From Chryseobacterium mulctrae (GTDB taxonomy: Bacteria; Bacteroidota; Bacteroidia; Flavobacteriales; Weeksellaceae), in assembly GCF_006175945.1 (NCBI RefSeq), contig NZ_VAJL01000002.1, forward strand, positions 17,258 through 81,257: DNA of 64,000 nucleotides, in the 5' to 3' direction. Shown piece by piece: positions 53,357-63,060 of the stretch. The first letter of the stretch is position 1. Each line of letters starts with the position of its first letter. The position numbers and the translations under genes are program-made. The notes under the pieces were generated by a model, which saw nothing but the letters and a program-made list of their open reading frames with translations, made no database searches and was not told where the DNA came from.

Positions 53357-54463
53357 TTATTTTGCAGACAATGGTTGGATAACGAAAAGAAATTCCGGTG
53401 GCGGACCGCGCTGCCCGAAAACAGCTATAGTGACTAAGTTTCCTTCCTTGCAACTTCGACATTTCCGGAGCAAAGTTTTCGGTTTTGCTGCAGTAACTCT
53501 GATTTTCAAATCGGATTGCAGTGCCTGCAGTTTCCCACGCTTCCAGCTGCTGCTCAGGATGCCGTAATGCCGGATCCTTACAAATCTTTTCGGTAAAATA
53601 TGCATCGAAAACCTCCGGACAAACTCCGTGTTTGCAAGAGTCATTTCCTTTTTTTCGCCGCCTTTGCGGTAATCTTTGTACTCAAAACGGACCTGCTGAT
53701 CCGTCACTTCTTTTATGCGGTGATTGCTGATGGCGACTTTGTGAGTGTATCTCCCCAAGTACTCGATCACCTGTTTCGGGCCGCCAAAAGGCCGCTTGGC
53801 ATATACGACCCAGTTCTTGGTGAAGAGTTTCTCCATTAAATCCCGGTCAGTAATTCCACAGGCTCTTAAGGAAGTCACAAACTTTGCCCGAAAGACTTTG
53901 CTCAGCGCTTTTACTGGAAACAGAAACTTATCCGTCCTTACTTTCTTTCTCCATTTTCCCTGCATCGTGAGACCACCTCCCGGCACAATGCAGTGCAGAT
54001 GCGGATGAAGACTCAGGTTTTGTCCCCACGTGTGCAAAACACCAATCATGCCCAGCTGCAGGCCTTCGGTTTTGCCGAACTGGTTCAAAGTGGCCCAGGC
54101 GGCCTCAAACAGGATCTTGTAAATAAGTTGGGGCTGGGATATTGCGAGCCCATTCAACTCCTCCGGCAGGGTAAAAACCACATGGTAATAGCTGCAGGGC
54201 AAGAGGTCCTGTTCGCGCTTCTGGATCCATTCTTCCCGTTTATGACCCTGGCACTGCGGACAGTGCCGGTTACGGCAGGAGTTGTAACTGATGGAAAGAT
54301 TTCCGCAACCATCACACGTATCAATATGACCACCCAAGGCAGAAGTCCGGCAGTTGGACAATGCCCGCAATGTCTTTTCCTGATGAACGCTGAAGTTTTG
54401 GGATGATAAATTGATTTTGCGAAGAACTTCTGCTACATTCGCACCTTTACTTCGGGCCTGCAT
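53357..54463 (-). CDS. IS91-family transposase (about 368 aa)
   Basis: CDGCGNLSISYNSCRNRHCP is the N-terminal zinc-binding region of IS91/IS801 transposases, followed by YYHVVFTLPEEL, LHPHLHCIVPGGG (HUH) and the RYTHKVAISNHRI segment with the catalytic Tyr. The internal Met at 54463 (MQARSKGANV) is taken as the start because the upstream frame overlaps the recombinase gene. It mediates rolling-circle-like transposition. Confidence 0.88.
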   Translation of the reverse strand: MQARSKGANVAEVLRKINLSSQNFSVHQEKTLRALSNCRTSALGGHIDTCDGCGNLSISYNSCRNRHCPQCQGHKREEWIQKREQDLLPCSYYHVVFTLPEELNGLAISQPQLIYKILFEAAWATLNQFGKTEGLQLGMIGVLHTWGQNLSLHPHLHCIVPGGGLTMQGKWRKKVRTDKFLFPVKALSKVFRAKFVTSLRACGITDRDLMEKLFTKNWVVYAKRPFGGPKQVIEYLGRYTHKVAISNHRIKEVTDQQVRFEYKDYRKGGEKKEMTLANTEFVRRFSMHILPKRFVRIRHYGILSSSWKRGKLQALQSDLKIRVTAAKPKTLLRKCRSCKEGNLVTIAVFGQRGPPPEFLFVIQPLSAK

Positions 54464-55434
54464 TCCTGCTGCATAAAGTAAATACCGTATCCAAAGGACT
54501 GTGCGGTTTTTGGTCCGAGAGCTGGCACACATGAAGATATTCCATTGTACTTTCAATACGCTCATGACCCAGAAGTTTCTGCACCATAATGATCGGAACA
54601 CCGTCTTCCAGCAGATGAGTCGCATAGCTGTGTCGTAGCGTGTGGGTGTGCACCTCTTTGGTGATGCCTGCTTTTTTAGAGATGGTTTTTATTACCCACT
54701 GCACGCCACGCTGACTGTAGCGGGAATCGAAATCTTTTCTATTCGGAGCTAAAACATCAATATCTTCGATATTCCTGTTTTGATTGCCATTAAACAGATA
54801 CTGATTAGGATTCTCAATACTGATAAAGGTTTTCAGTCCACTGATCAAATGTTCCGACAAAGGAACATACCGGTCTTTGCTCCCTTTACCCTGAACAACA
54901 TGTAACATCTTCCGGTCAAAATCCAGATGCTGAAGTTCGATATTCCTTACTTCCATACACCGCAGTCCACAGCCGTAAATAAGTCCGATGAGCAGTTTAT
55001 GTTTCAGGAGTTCGGCGGATTGAAGCATACGCCAGATCTCTTCCCGACTCAGGATGACAGGAAGCTTTTTCACTTGTGGAATAGCGGGAAGATGCAGAAA
55101 ACTATAAGGCAGGCCTTCCGTTTTCAATAAAAAGCGAAGTCCGTAAACGGTGTGTTTAAAGTAAGTTTGGGAAGGAGTTTTGGAGCGTTGCTGCAGTTCA
55201 AAAAGATAATCTTTGACCTGTTCGGGATCCAACTCGGTAGGCAGGGTTTTAAAATGCAGTGCCAGGGCTGTCACATGGCGGGAATAATTGTCGAACGTTC
55301 TGGGGCTCCTGCCCAAGATCGAAATATTCCTTTCGAAGCGTTGCAGCAGTTCGGCAAAACCACTAACTTCGCTCGAGGCACGGTTCAGAATTTTGTTTAC
55401 CCTTAACTCCTCCGGAGATTTTTTTTGTAGCCAT
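54447..55434 (-). CDS. Tyrosine recombinase of the IS91-type element (about 329 aa)
   Basis: Catalytic residues are seen in GCGLRCMEVRNIE (Arg), GKGSKDR (Lys), HTHTLRHSYATHLLE (His-x-x-Arg) and LGHERIESTMEYLH (His, Tyr). The frame from TTG 55316 is shortened. ATG 55434 followed by seven instead of eight A gives KSPEELRVNKILNRASSEVS in frame, so one A is probably an error. It is coupled by overlap to the IS91-type transposase, an arrangement common in Bacteroidetes. Confidence 0.85.
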
Positions 55435-55645
55435 TTTAAAGATTTTTTGTTGTTTTACCAAAGTTAATAAAACAGCGAAGGGAAAAGCTACCGGAGGTTT
55501 AGTTCAACAAGGATTTTGCAATAGTGGGGCGAAACTGCAAAGTTCAACGGCAGTTTTTCGGTTCAAATTTTGTTCAAAATTGAAGATTTGTGCTTCGAAT
55601 GCCCCACCATCGCAAAGGAGCCCCGAAACGTTCTAGATCAAATAA

Positions 55646-55661
55646 AGTCTCAAAAAACGAT
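55646..55661 (+). repeat. Module-boundary repeat, copy 4 (AGTCTCAAAAAACGAT)
   Basis: Direct copy of the 14-base repeat just outside the IS91-type element, opening the surface-protein module. The gap 55662-55902 holds no gene. Confidence 0.8.
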
Positions 55662-55902
55662 ACTCTAAATTACATTTGTAAATGATAAAAACTCTTTGAG
55701 GCAAGTCATAGAGTTTATTATTCTTTATTTCAGACAAATTAGTACTGTAAAATTTTAATTTATATATCTAAGTATTAAATGCAGTAAGTTTATTCGACCC
55801 TATCAACAAGACTTCCCGTGATTTAAGCTTTTCTTACACATACTGCAACCTTATAACTCGATACTGGGAGTAGGAATAAATCATCTATAATAATATGATT
55901 TA

Positions 55903-56622
55903 ATGATAATTATGTTTATTTTGTGGCAGGAAAAATTACAGTTGAATAAAATTCCAATAACCAGAATTATACATGTCGGATATCTGAAATATCAAAACAA
56001 TTTCAACAGTTTCCGTATATTTTTAATTTTAATATTCTCCATGTGTCATTCTTTTCTTTCTGCCCAGGATTCTATTGAACATGAGATAAGACAGCAGGTA
56101 AGTATTGTAATGGCTAAAGGAGCCATTATTTATTCCACAGAGGAAAATTTCAACAAGCAGATCCTTAACAAGGATATCAGACTTAAAGGTGGTGATTTTT
56201 TGTTTAATGTCAGTAAAAAAGATCAAATACTGATTAAATCCACAGCTAGCGCCTCTAGTAAAAAAACGCCGCTAAAGGATCAGTTGCAAAATGCAGTCAA
56301 AAAGAAGAAAAAAGACGAACAGGATACGGTTGATAAAAAGATTAGAGCGTTTGAAAAGCAAAAAGAACTTTTTCACAGCCATCAGTTTTATCACCATCCT
56401 TCTTCAGGACAGTTTTTGACAGTTTATCAGGTCGCTAAAGATTATATAGTTCCGAATAATCACCACGATAATTTTTCAAAGACAGTTCACAGATATCATA
56501 ATTTTCTCATAACATCATCTTTAAATTATCTTCATTCTTACAAATATTTTCATTACAATAACAAATCTTTAGATTATTGTTATTCTCAAGTCTATTCTGT
56601 AAGACCGCCACCCATAGTATAG
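55903..56622 (+). CDS. Secreted protein of unknown function (239 aa)
   Basis: A signal-like segment in the first 50 residues (RIFLILIFSMCHSFLSAQ) suggests the true start is an internal codon. The mature part has a short helical region rich in Lys (NAVKKKKKDEQDTVDKKIRA) and a C-terminal segment with many His/Tyr. No family recognised. It is 67 bases before the lectin-like gene. Confidence 0.55.
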   Translation: MIIMFILWQEKLQLNKIPITRIIHVGYLKYQNNFNSFRIFLILIFSMCHSFLSAQDSIEHEIRQQVSIVMAKGAIIYSTEENFNKQILNKDIRLKGGDFLFNVSKKDQILIKSTASASSKKTPLKDQLQNAVKKKKKDEQDTVDKKIRAFEKQKELFHSHQFYHHPSSGQFLTVYQVAKDYIVPNNHHDNFSKTVHRYHNFLITSSLNYLHSYKYFHYNNKSLDYCYSQVYSVRPPPIV

Positions 56623-56689
56623 AATAAAAAGGCATTTATTTTTTTCACATCTCAACAGACAATCGAGATAATTATTCTAATACTTTTAT

Positions 56690-59374
56690 ATGAAAAATAA
56701 AATATTTTTAATTCTATTATTAGTAGCTGTTAATTCAACACTAATTTTAGCTCAAAGCGCAGGTAAGTTATATCTGTCATCTGCAGGAACAGGGGTAGGC
56801 CACGTTTATGATATTACGGGTAATACGCCATCAACTGTTCAAACCACATTGCCTGCTTCAATTACATCACCGGCATATTACAATGCAAATAACGGTGCAT
56901 CTGTAAGTAATTTAGCAATTGGTTACGATACTACGGTCGCGAACCAACCGCTTGTTTTTATTAACTCCAATACTGCGGCAAACAGTCCGATATTAAAAAA
57001 TGGAACTGCAACAGGACTTACCTTACCTGCTGTTACCATCGGAGGTTTAGGAACTAATAATGTTTTGGGAAACAATTTCGGACAAGTCTTTGGTTTTAAT
57101 GGTAAAAATCTTTACAGGTTGTATCCTACTGTTTCTGCTGCTATTCCTATTACAGGCGATGCAATTTGGAATGCTAATGGTGATGGAACTGCTGGTAATC
57201 CTCGTTCAACCATTTTTGCAAGTGATACATTTTATGATTATGAAAATAATGTTTACACGATTCTTCAGCATCAAAATGGTACAACTTTTATAAGGTATCT
57301 ATATAAAATCGCTATTAACGGAGCTGTAACTTCTGCAACAGCAACTCAAATTACACAGATCACAGGACCTGTTGGGGTAAGAAATGCAACGGCAAATACT
57401 GCCACAACTATAGATGTAGGAAATATAAGAGGTACTGCATACTTGAATGGCTTTGTCTTTGCTTCTTCAGGAAATGGGAATGATACCGTTGTTATATATC
57501 GTATTAACATTTCTACTGGAGTATCAGAATACCTTACTCAATATACATTAACAGGATTAGGCAGTTCAAATATTGATCTTGCATCTGTTGATTATTTTCA
57601 GCCATTCACATTTAATTGTGGTGGAACAGCATTTCAGGGAACCACTCCGTATAGGGCCGGGACATCTTCAACAAGAACATTACGTATTCCTGTTTCAGAT
57701 ATTTATGGACCCGGAAATTATGTTTTAAATGTAATTGGAACGGATTTTACAAATCCCGCTCACTCAGTTACAGTAACTACGGCAACGACTTTCATTGATG
57801 TTCCCATTACTTACAACGGGACAGGAGCTGCAGGATCAAGAACTCTTACCGTTGACCTGAATGGAAGTACAACAACGTGTACTGTAACAGCGACAATAGA
57901 ACCAGATACAGATATCGACGGATTGGCAAATACTGTAGATCTCGATGATGATAATGATGGTATTACAGACTGTACAGAAAATGGTTTGGCTGCCGCATCA
58001 TTTTTAAACAATTTTACTTTCGTCCCAAATAATAATGCTTCCGGAGTAAGTGCAAATATTGCACAGTTGACTCCAAATGCGGGCTCTCAAAGTGGTCAAT
58101 ACTGGTCAGTCGGAAAAGTAGATTTTACAAAAAGTTTTTCTTTTACTTTTGATGCATTTGTAGGAGAATTTGATGCCGGTGCTGATGGTATAGCGGTCGT
58201 ATTTCAAAACTCCCCTGCCGGAACAGCTGCTGTTGGAGCAACAGGTGTGGGAATGGGTGCACAGAATATTGCTAACGGTCTAGTTCTGGAATTGGACACT
58301 TATGATAATGGACCTGGTGTTGGAGATATTGTTGCGGATCACGGTCAGATTTGGGATTCTGACAATCAGGGTGCCGGTCTTACAACTTCCGTTGATTTGG
58401 GTCAGTTGGAAAATAATGCCTATCATCCTGTGGTAGTTACCTGGAATGCAGGGACGCAAACCCTATCGTATACAGTTGATGGAATAACTGCAGGAACTCT
58501 TACAACTGCTAATTTTGCAAATACTTATTTTGGAGCCAGCAAAGTTCGTTTTGGTTTTACCGCTTCCACAGGAGGGTCAACAAACGTACACCGTATAAGA
58601 ATCAATGATTTCTGCAGTACCCCTATTGAACTTGATACAGATAACGACGGGATATCTAATCACTTAGATACAGATTCAGACGGCGACAGCTGTCCTGATG
58701 CAATTGAAGGTTCCGAAAATGTCACTTATTCTATGGTTAATCCTTTGACTTCTCCAACCAATCCGGGACAGATCAATGTAAGATTTAACGGAACGACAGC
58801 AGGTACACCTTCTCAGATCATCAGTACTGCTACAGCAGCCAATGGTGTTCCTCAGGTTGTCAATAATGGTGCAAATAACAGCAATGCGAGTATTGGTCTT
58901 GTTGCAGGTGCAGCAGCTGCAGGTGTAGCAGACAATACAGGTTCTTCTCCTGTTTCAGGAGTAGGTCAGGCTGTCGGGAATTCTCAGAACTCAGCACTTA
59001 ATGACTGTAAATGCTATAGAAACCCAACCATAACCTTAGGAACTGATAATGCGACGATACACGGTATTACCGCATTTAACAGGGCGGGAGTAAATAATAC
59101 AAACTGGCCAATGATCAGGAATAACGGGTGGACAGCTCTTGAAGCCAATACCAAAGCGTTTGTAATGAATAGAATGCCTGCTGCAGCTACTACTGCAGGT
59201 GCTGTTATTGCCGGTGAGCCTGTAAATGTAGCGTTGACTGCTCCTGTTATAGCTGTTCCGATAGTTGGAATGACGTTCTATGATACAACCAATAACTGTA
59301 TGAAAATAAATACAGATGGTACTCGAACGGGATGGAAGTGTTTTAACACGCAGTCTTGTCCTGAAGAAAATTAA
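56690..59374 (+). CDS. Large surface protein with lectin-like domain and TSP3-like repeats (894 aa)
   Basis: A signal peptide (ending LILAQ) is followed by an N-terminal region of about 320 residues with a propeller-like pattern, then calcium-binding repeats (DTDIDGLANTVDLDDDNDGI), an L-type lectin-like jelly roll (FDAGADGIAVVFQNSPAGTA, residues 440-640), a second D-rich repeat (DTDNDGISNHLDTDSDGDSC) and a C-terminal tail of about 150 residues. The tail (GMTFYDTTNNCMKINTDG) resembles the end of the next protein. Likely a surface adhesin exported across the outer membrane. It is 17 bases upstream of its partner. Confidence 0.75.
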   Translation: MKNKIFLILLLVAVNSTLILAQSAGKLYLSSAGTGVGHVYDITGNTPSTVQTTLPASITSPAYYNANNGASVSNLAIGYDTTVANQPLVFINSNTAANSPILKNGTATGLTLPAVTIGGLGTNNVLGNNFGQVFGFNGKNLYRLYPTVSAAIPITGDAIWNANGDGTAGNPRSTIFASDTFYDYENNVYTILQHQNGTTFIRYLYKIAINGAVTSATATQITQITGPVGVRNATANTATTIDVGNIRGTAYLNGFVFASSGNGNDTVVIYRINISTGVSEYLTQYTLTGLGSSNIDLASVDYFQPFTFNCGGTAFQGTTPYRAGTSSTRTLRIPVSDIYGPGNYVLNVIGTDFTNPAHSVTVTTATTFIDVPITYNGTGAAGSRTLTVDLNGSTTTCTVTATIEPDTDIDGLANTVDLDDDNDGITDCTENGLAAASFLNNFTFVPNNNASGVSANIAQLTPNAGSQSGQYWSVGKVDFTKSFSFTFDAFVGEFDAGADGIAVVFQNSPAGTAAVGATGVGMGAQNIANGLVLELDTYDNGPGVGDIVADHGQIWDSDNQGAGLTTSVDLGQLENNAYHPVVVTWNAGTQTLSYTVDGITAGTLTTANFANTYFGASKVRFGFTASTGGSTNVHRIRINDFCSTPIELDTDNDGISNHLDTDSDGDSCPDAIEGSENVTYSMVNPLTSPTNPGQINVRFNGTTAGTPSQIISTATAANGVPQVVNNGANNSNASIGLVAGAAAAGVADNTGSSPVSGVGQAVGNSQNSALNDCKCYRNPTITLGTDNATIHGITAFNRAGVNNTNWPMIRNNGWTALEANTKAFVMNRMPAAATTAGAVIAGEPVNVALTAPVIAVPIVGMTFYDTTNNCMKINTDGTRTGWKCFNTQSCPEEN

Positions 59375-59391
59375 TTTTAAAAAATGAAAAA

Positions 59392-59958
59392 ATGAAACTG
59401 ATATATTCAATATTTTTAGGTCTGTCATGTTCAGCAATATTTTCTGCGCAGATCGCCATCGGAAAGACGACTACACAGACGGGTGTGTCTTTAGAATTTG
59501 GAACAGGTAATAAGGGGTTGATATTGCCGTGGGTAACGGCTGCAGCCAATGTAAGTTTAAATCCGGGAGCCACTGCGAGAGGCGGAGCTCTTATTTTTGA
59601 CCGAAATGACAGCAGGGTTAAGCTTTCAAGAAATAACGGAACTTGGGTTGACCTTACGGTACGCACCACAGAATTACCTGCGGTAGGAGCAAATGTTGTA
59701 GTTACGGCTCCCATCCAGGCAAGTCCGGCTGTTGAGCAGTCCACTGCAAAAGCTCAGATTGGAGGTGTTTTTACGGATAACACTCCAGGAATTCTTGTGT
59801 TGGCTGATACCAATAAAGCGATGATTCCGCCTTTGGTGGCAGATCCTGCCAATACGATCAAAAGTCCTGCACCGGGAATGATTGTTTACGACACCGTTAA
59901 AAAGCTGTTTTGCGTTTACAACGGAACGGTCTGGTCTTACTGGAGAGCAGATAGCTAA
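59392..59958 (+). CDS. Secreted protein paired with the lectin-like protein (188 aa)
   Basis: A signal peptide (FLGLSCSAIFSAQ) is followed by a beta-rich domain of about 170 residues ending GMIVYDTVKKLFCVYNG, a tail like that of the preceding surface protein. Probably co-assembled or co-exported with it. A terminator follows. Confidence 0.65.
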   Translation: MKLIYSIFLGLSCSAIFSAQIAIGKTTTQTGVSLEFGTGNKGLILPWVTAAANVSLNPGATARGGALIFDRNDSRVKLSRNNGTWVDLTVRTTELPAVGANVVVTAPIQASPAVEQSTAKAQIGGVFTDNTPGILVLADTNKAMIPPLVADPANTIKSPAPGMIVYDTVKKLFCVYNGTVWSYWRADS

Positions 59959-59984
59959 AAGCGGATTAAATATTAAATTTTTAC

Positions 59985-60016
59985 AACAACCACTTCATTA
60001 TGAAGTGGTTGTTTAT
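59985..60016 (+). terminator. Rho-independent terminator
   Basis: CAACCACTTCA / TGAAGTGGTTG stem with a 3-base loop and T-rich tail after the surface-protein operon. Confidence 0.85.
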
Positions 60017-60120
60017 TTAAATTAAGCTGGTCCAATAACCCTAGAACTTTCCTAGTAAATTACGGCAATTAGTTACACTTATGTAATTAGTCTCATAAAA
60101 TGATAGGAAAAACCAAGATT

Positions 60121-60649
60121 ATGGAGTTTATTCATTTCATAAGTAAATCAACTTTAGATAGCATAAAAAATAAAGGACTTCAAACCGAAAGTCACTATCA
60201 GGGTTTTGGAATTTTATATATCCATTGATTAAAATTGATTTAAAAGCACCTAACGAGGAATTTGTTCCTGAAGAAAGAGAAATGAATTCTAATTTATCGA
60301 TTGAAGAATTATGGGAAGGAATTGGTGCGTTACATATCAGGCAAGCAAACGAAAAAGTATTTGGCGTTGTTTTTAGTCTTAGTTCTGATTTTGGCCAATG
60401 GAAATTAATATTGATGTGAGAAGTCATATATCGAAACAATTTGCGTTTGAATTTGATAAACTAAAGACAAATGATGTTTTCTATCAAAAAAATTTAAATT
60501 TAACTGAAGTTGTTGAAAGCATTTCAGCGACAAAGTATACCCTTGAAACGAAATTTAAGGTTATTTCGGAATCTGGCTTGAGATCATTAATTGAATGCTA
60601 TAAAAAATCTGGTGGAGGAATCTGGGAAGCGATTTCAGTTTTTGTTTAA
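60121..60649 (+). pseudogene. Frameshifted gene for a 175-aa protein, possible ART/DarT-like N-terminus
   Basis: The ATG at 60121 gives MEFIHFISKSTLDSIKNKGL, then the frame shifts near 60220 (PLIKIDLKAPNEEFVPEERE) and again near 60405 (MEINIDVRSHISKQF). Restoring a TATA/TA repeat difference and one C gives one open frame of 176 codons, so the shifts may be sequencing errors. The opening 'H-x-x-x...L-x-S-I-x-x-x-G-L' resembles the start of DarT/RES/ADP-ribosyltransferase-like toxins, but the match is weak. It is the last gene of the surface-protein module. Confidence 0.4.
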
Positions 60650-60739
60650 TAACAAAAAATATTGAAGCGAACATGATAAAACGAATCGTAAAATTTTAAA
60701 ACATCTGATCCGCCGCTGGCAGATATATTTATTAAAGGT

Positions 60740-60755
60740 AATCTCAAAAAACGAT
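60740..60755 (+). repeat. Module-boundary repeat, copy 5 (AATCTCAAAAAACGAT)
   Basis: Direct copy of the 14-base repeat, 41 bases before the HEPN operon start. It separates the surface-protein module from the HEPN module. Confidence 0.8.
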
Positions 60756-60796
60756 TATAAGAAATTGACTGAAAAACTTGACGCATTAACATTTAT

Positions 60797-61945
60797 ATGG
60801 ATAATATTTACAAAAAACTAGAGACAATTAGGGATGTTTGGAATTTTAAATATCTGGGATTATCCATATTGTCAAAGCGAAATAAATTTTAATGAAGATG
60901 CCAAAACAAATTATTTTGGTGATATGATGGGATATTTTTACGATACACTTGATATGCTAAAAATATCTGTTGATAGAAGCGGTCTGCCAGAAGTTTTTTC
61001 ATATCATATTAGTTTACTACAGATTGTATATGTACAGCAAGACTTTATAGAGGATATGCTAAGATTGTTTTCAACTAATTTTAATAAGGGAGATTTAAAG
61101 AAAGATGAAAATTATGCAATTAATAGAGACATAAGAAATGAATTGGTGGGTCATCCTATTCGACGTGATAAAACAGGAAAACTAGTGTCTTCTACTTTAT
61201 TTTTCTTACGAGGCACTCAAGGGAAAATCGAATATCTCAGATATCATAAGGATAATGATTTTAGGTTTGAATTAGTAGAGCATAACATTAATGACGTTGT
61301 GAGCAGGCATGAACTTTTTTTGAATGCATGGTTAGATATAATTATTGAAAAATTGAGTTTAGTTGTTAGGAAACATAAATCAGAACTCAATAAAGTACTT
61401 AAAAAGTATCAGACATTAGCAGATTTGAAAGTTTGATTAAATTATTAGAACAAAAATTTCAGCCATTCTTGAATGGAACATATCTGTACGACAGTAAATC
61501 GATTCTAAAGATTTTTAATATGCGCCAGGATCACCAACGGTATAATAATGTTTACGAAAAATTTCTTGAAGATTTAAATTTACATTTAGTTGATGCAATA
61601 AAATACTGCGATGATATCTTTACAAGGCGTTTCATTGTCTACGAGCCATTATCTATCATTGAAACACCCTTTTTTATTGATGTCGTAGGAGACAATTTAG
61701 ATGAACCCCCTTCTTTAAATTTAATAAAACCAGTTAAGAATTTTAATTATGCTTTGCAAAAATTAATTGACCCACACAGAAGAAATTATAGTGATTTTGA
61801 TTTTTTCAGTAGGTTAATTTCTTCGCAAACTAATGATGTTGATGTAGAAGCAGAACTTAAAAGAATGAGAGAAAATATTTTTGATGATGTAGAATATATT
61901 TCTTCTTGTAGATTAATCGAAAAAATATTAAAAAACGATGAATAA
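60797..61945 (+). CDS. HEPN-type protein (382 aa after correction), first gene of a coupled pair
   Basis: As printed, the frame is broken twice: the ATG at 60797 frame (DNIYKKLETIRDVWNFKYLG) changes to the second frame at a TTTT near 60880, and a five-A run at about 61400 makes a stop (TGA) overlapping TTG 61433. With one T removed and the sixth A seen in the first copy, a single 382-residue ORF results. RNELVGHP near residue 127 is an R-x5-H HEPN motif. The next gene is also HEPN-type and is coupled by an ATGAATAA overlap. Likely an RNase toxin or defence effector pair; not experimentally known. Confidence 0.65.
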
Positions 61946-62693
61946 CATCCTTTTAGAAATCTTAAATGACTCAAAAATGAACTTGACAGACATGACCTTG
62001 CGGTCTACTTTTGGAAACAAGCTTTAATGAAACAACGTTCGACATTTCTCCAAAGATTTTTTGAAGTTCGCAAAAGAAGATTTAAAGGAAGGAAATGAAA
62101 AAGGTTTTATAAATAGTATAACAAATTCAAAAGAGCGATCGACTGCCAAATTGATCAAACAATCGAAACTCTAATTTCGAAGTATGAGAATTTTAATCCT
62201 ATCATAAATGATTTTTTGCAATATTTCGAATTTGAATCTGATATTCCGATTAAGTTAAGAATTATTCACGCCCTTAACTTGGCTCCTAGTTTAATAATTT
62301 CAAAATCGCGAACGTTACGGAATAAGTTGGAACATATGTACAAGAAACCTGAGATTGATGATGTAAAAGAGGCTTTAGATGTCGCGGATCTTTTCATACG
62401 GTCGGTTACTGGTAAACTTGGAATGCTCTGGTCAGAATTTGAGATCGTCGACTGGAAAGATAATGATTGACCTTTGAGTACTTGGAAAAACAGTTTAAAA
62501 TAGGCTACAAAAAGATCACAAACTTATTAAAACCTACTCTATTGATTCGAATAATTTAGAGTTTTATGGATTACTTAGGTTAATGATATCTAGTGAGGAT
62601 GAAATAGAAATTGAAGAAACTTTCAAAATTCTTCTAAAACAAATAAATCATCCCATGCCTATTGATAAAATTAGACTATATCAAGGTGATTAA
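61938..62693 (+). pseudogene. Second copy of HEPN gene 2, frameshifted
   Basis: Same gene as 581-1339 but with an extra A near 62017 and missing bases near 62057, 62130, 62466 and 62510. Only the middle part (62216-62470) is open. An assembly artefact, not a real second gene. Confidence 0.9.
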
Positions 62694-62842
62694 CACATCG
62701 CCTGAAAGCGACTAAGCGAGACTGCTGATTTTCGGTAACAGGAAATTTGTTTTTACTAAGAAAGTTTTATCTTGGCAGAGAAAACCAGTCCGCTTGAATA
62801 GCAACATCACTTAAGCTGCAAAAGTTAGCAGCTATAAAAATA

Positions 62843-62857
62843 ATCTCAAAAACGATC
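62843..62857 (+). repeat. Module-boundary repeat, redundant copy of site 1
   Basis: Same locus as 1488-1503 with one A missing. Confidence 0.85.
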
Positions 62858-63060
62858 AGTGAAAGAAATACTTATTAATACTCGGTCTGGAGTAAAATTA
62901 TTTCTACACTAATACAGATGATATTAAATATTTTTGAGGTGCTGTAAACTAAAAAAAAGGCTCCATTATTTATGCATATCTACGCAAAACAGAAAGATAT
63001 TCGGTATATAGTTATAGCCAATTATAAAAAAATAGCCAAAAAACAAAATAATCACACAAT

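Larger units (their letters stand above)
53140..55620 (-). mobile_element. IS91-type element with tyrosine recombinase (about 2.5 kb, ends approximate)
   Basis: Contains an IS91-family transposase and an upstream overlapping tyrosine recombinase. GC content is visibly higher than in the neighbours. Hairpin-rich ends (GTCCGCAGGAC and AAGCTCC/GGAGCTTTTTT near 53155-53207; GTGGGGC/GCCCCAC near 55523-55605) fit IS91 terminal structures, but exact tips were not determined. Confidence 0.7.

Noticed and set aside
53600..54406. Several plus-strand frames inside the IS91-type element
   Set aside because: They are antisense to the transposase and lack start signals or recognisable motifs.
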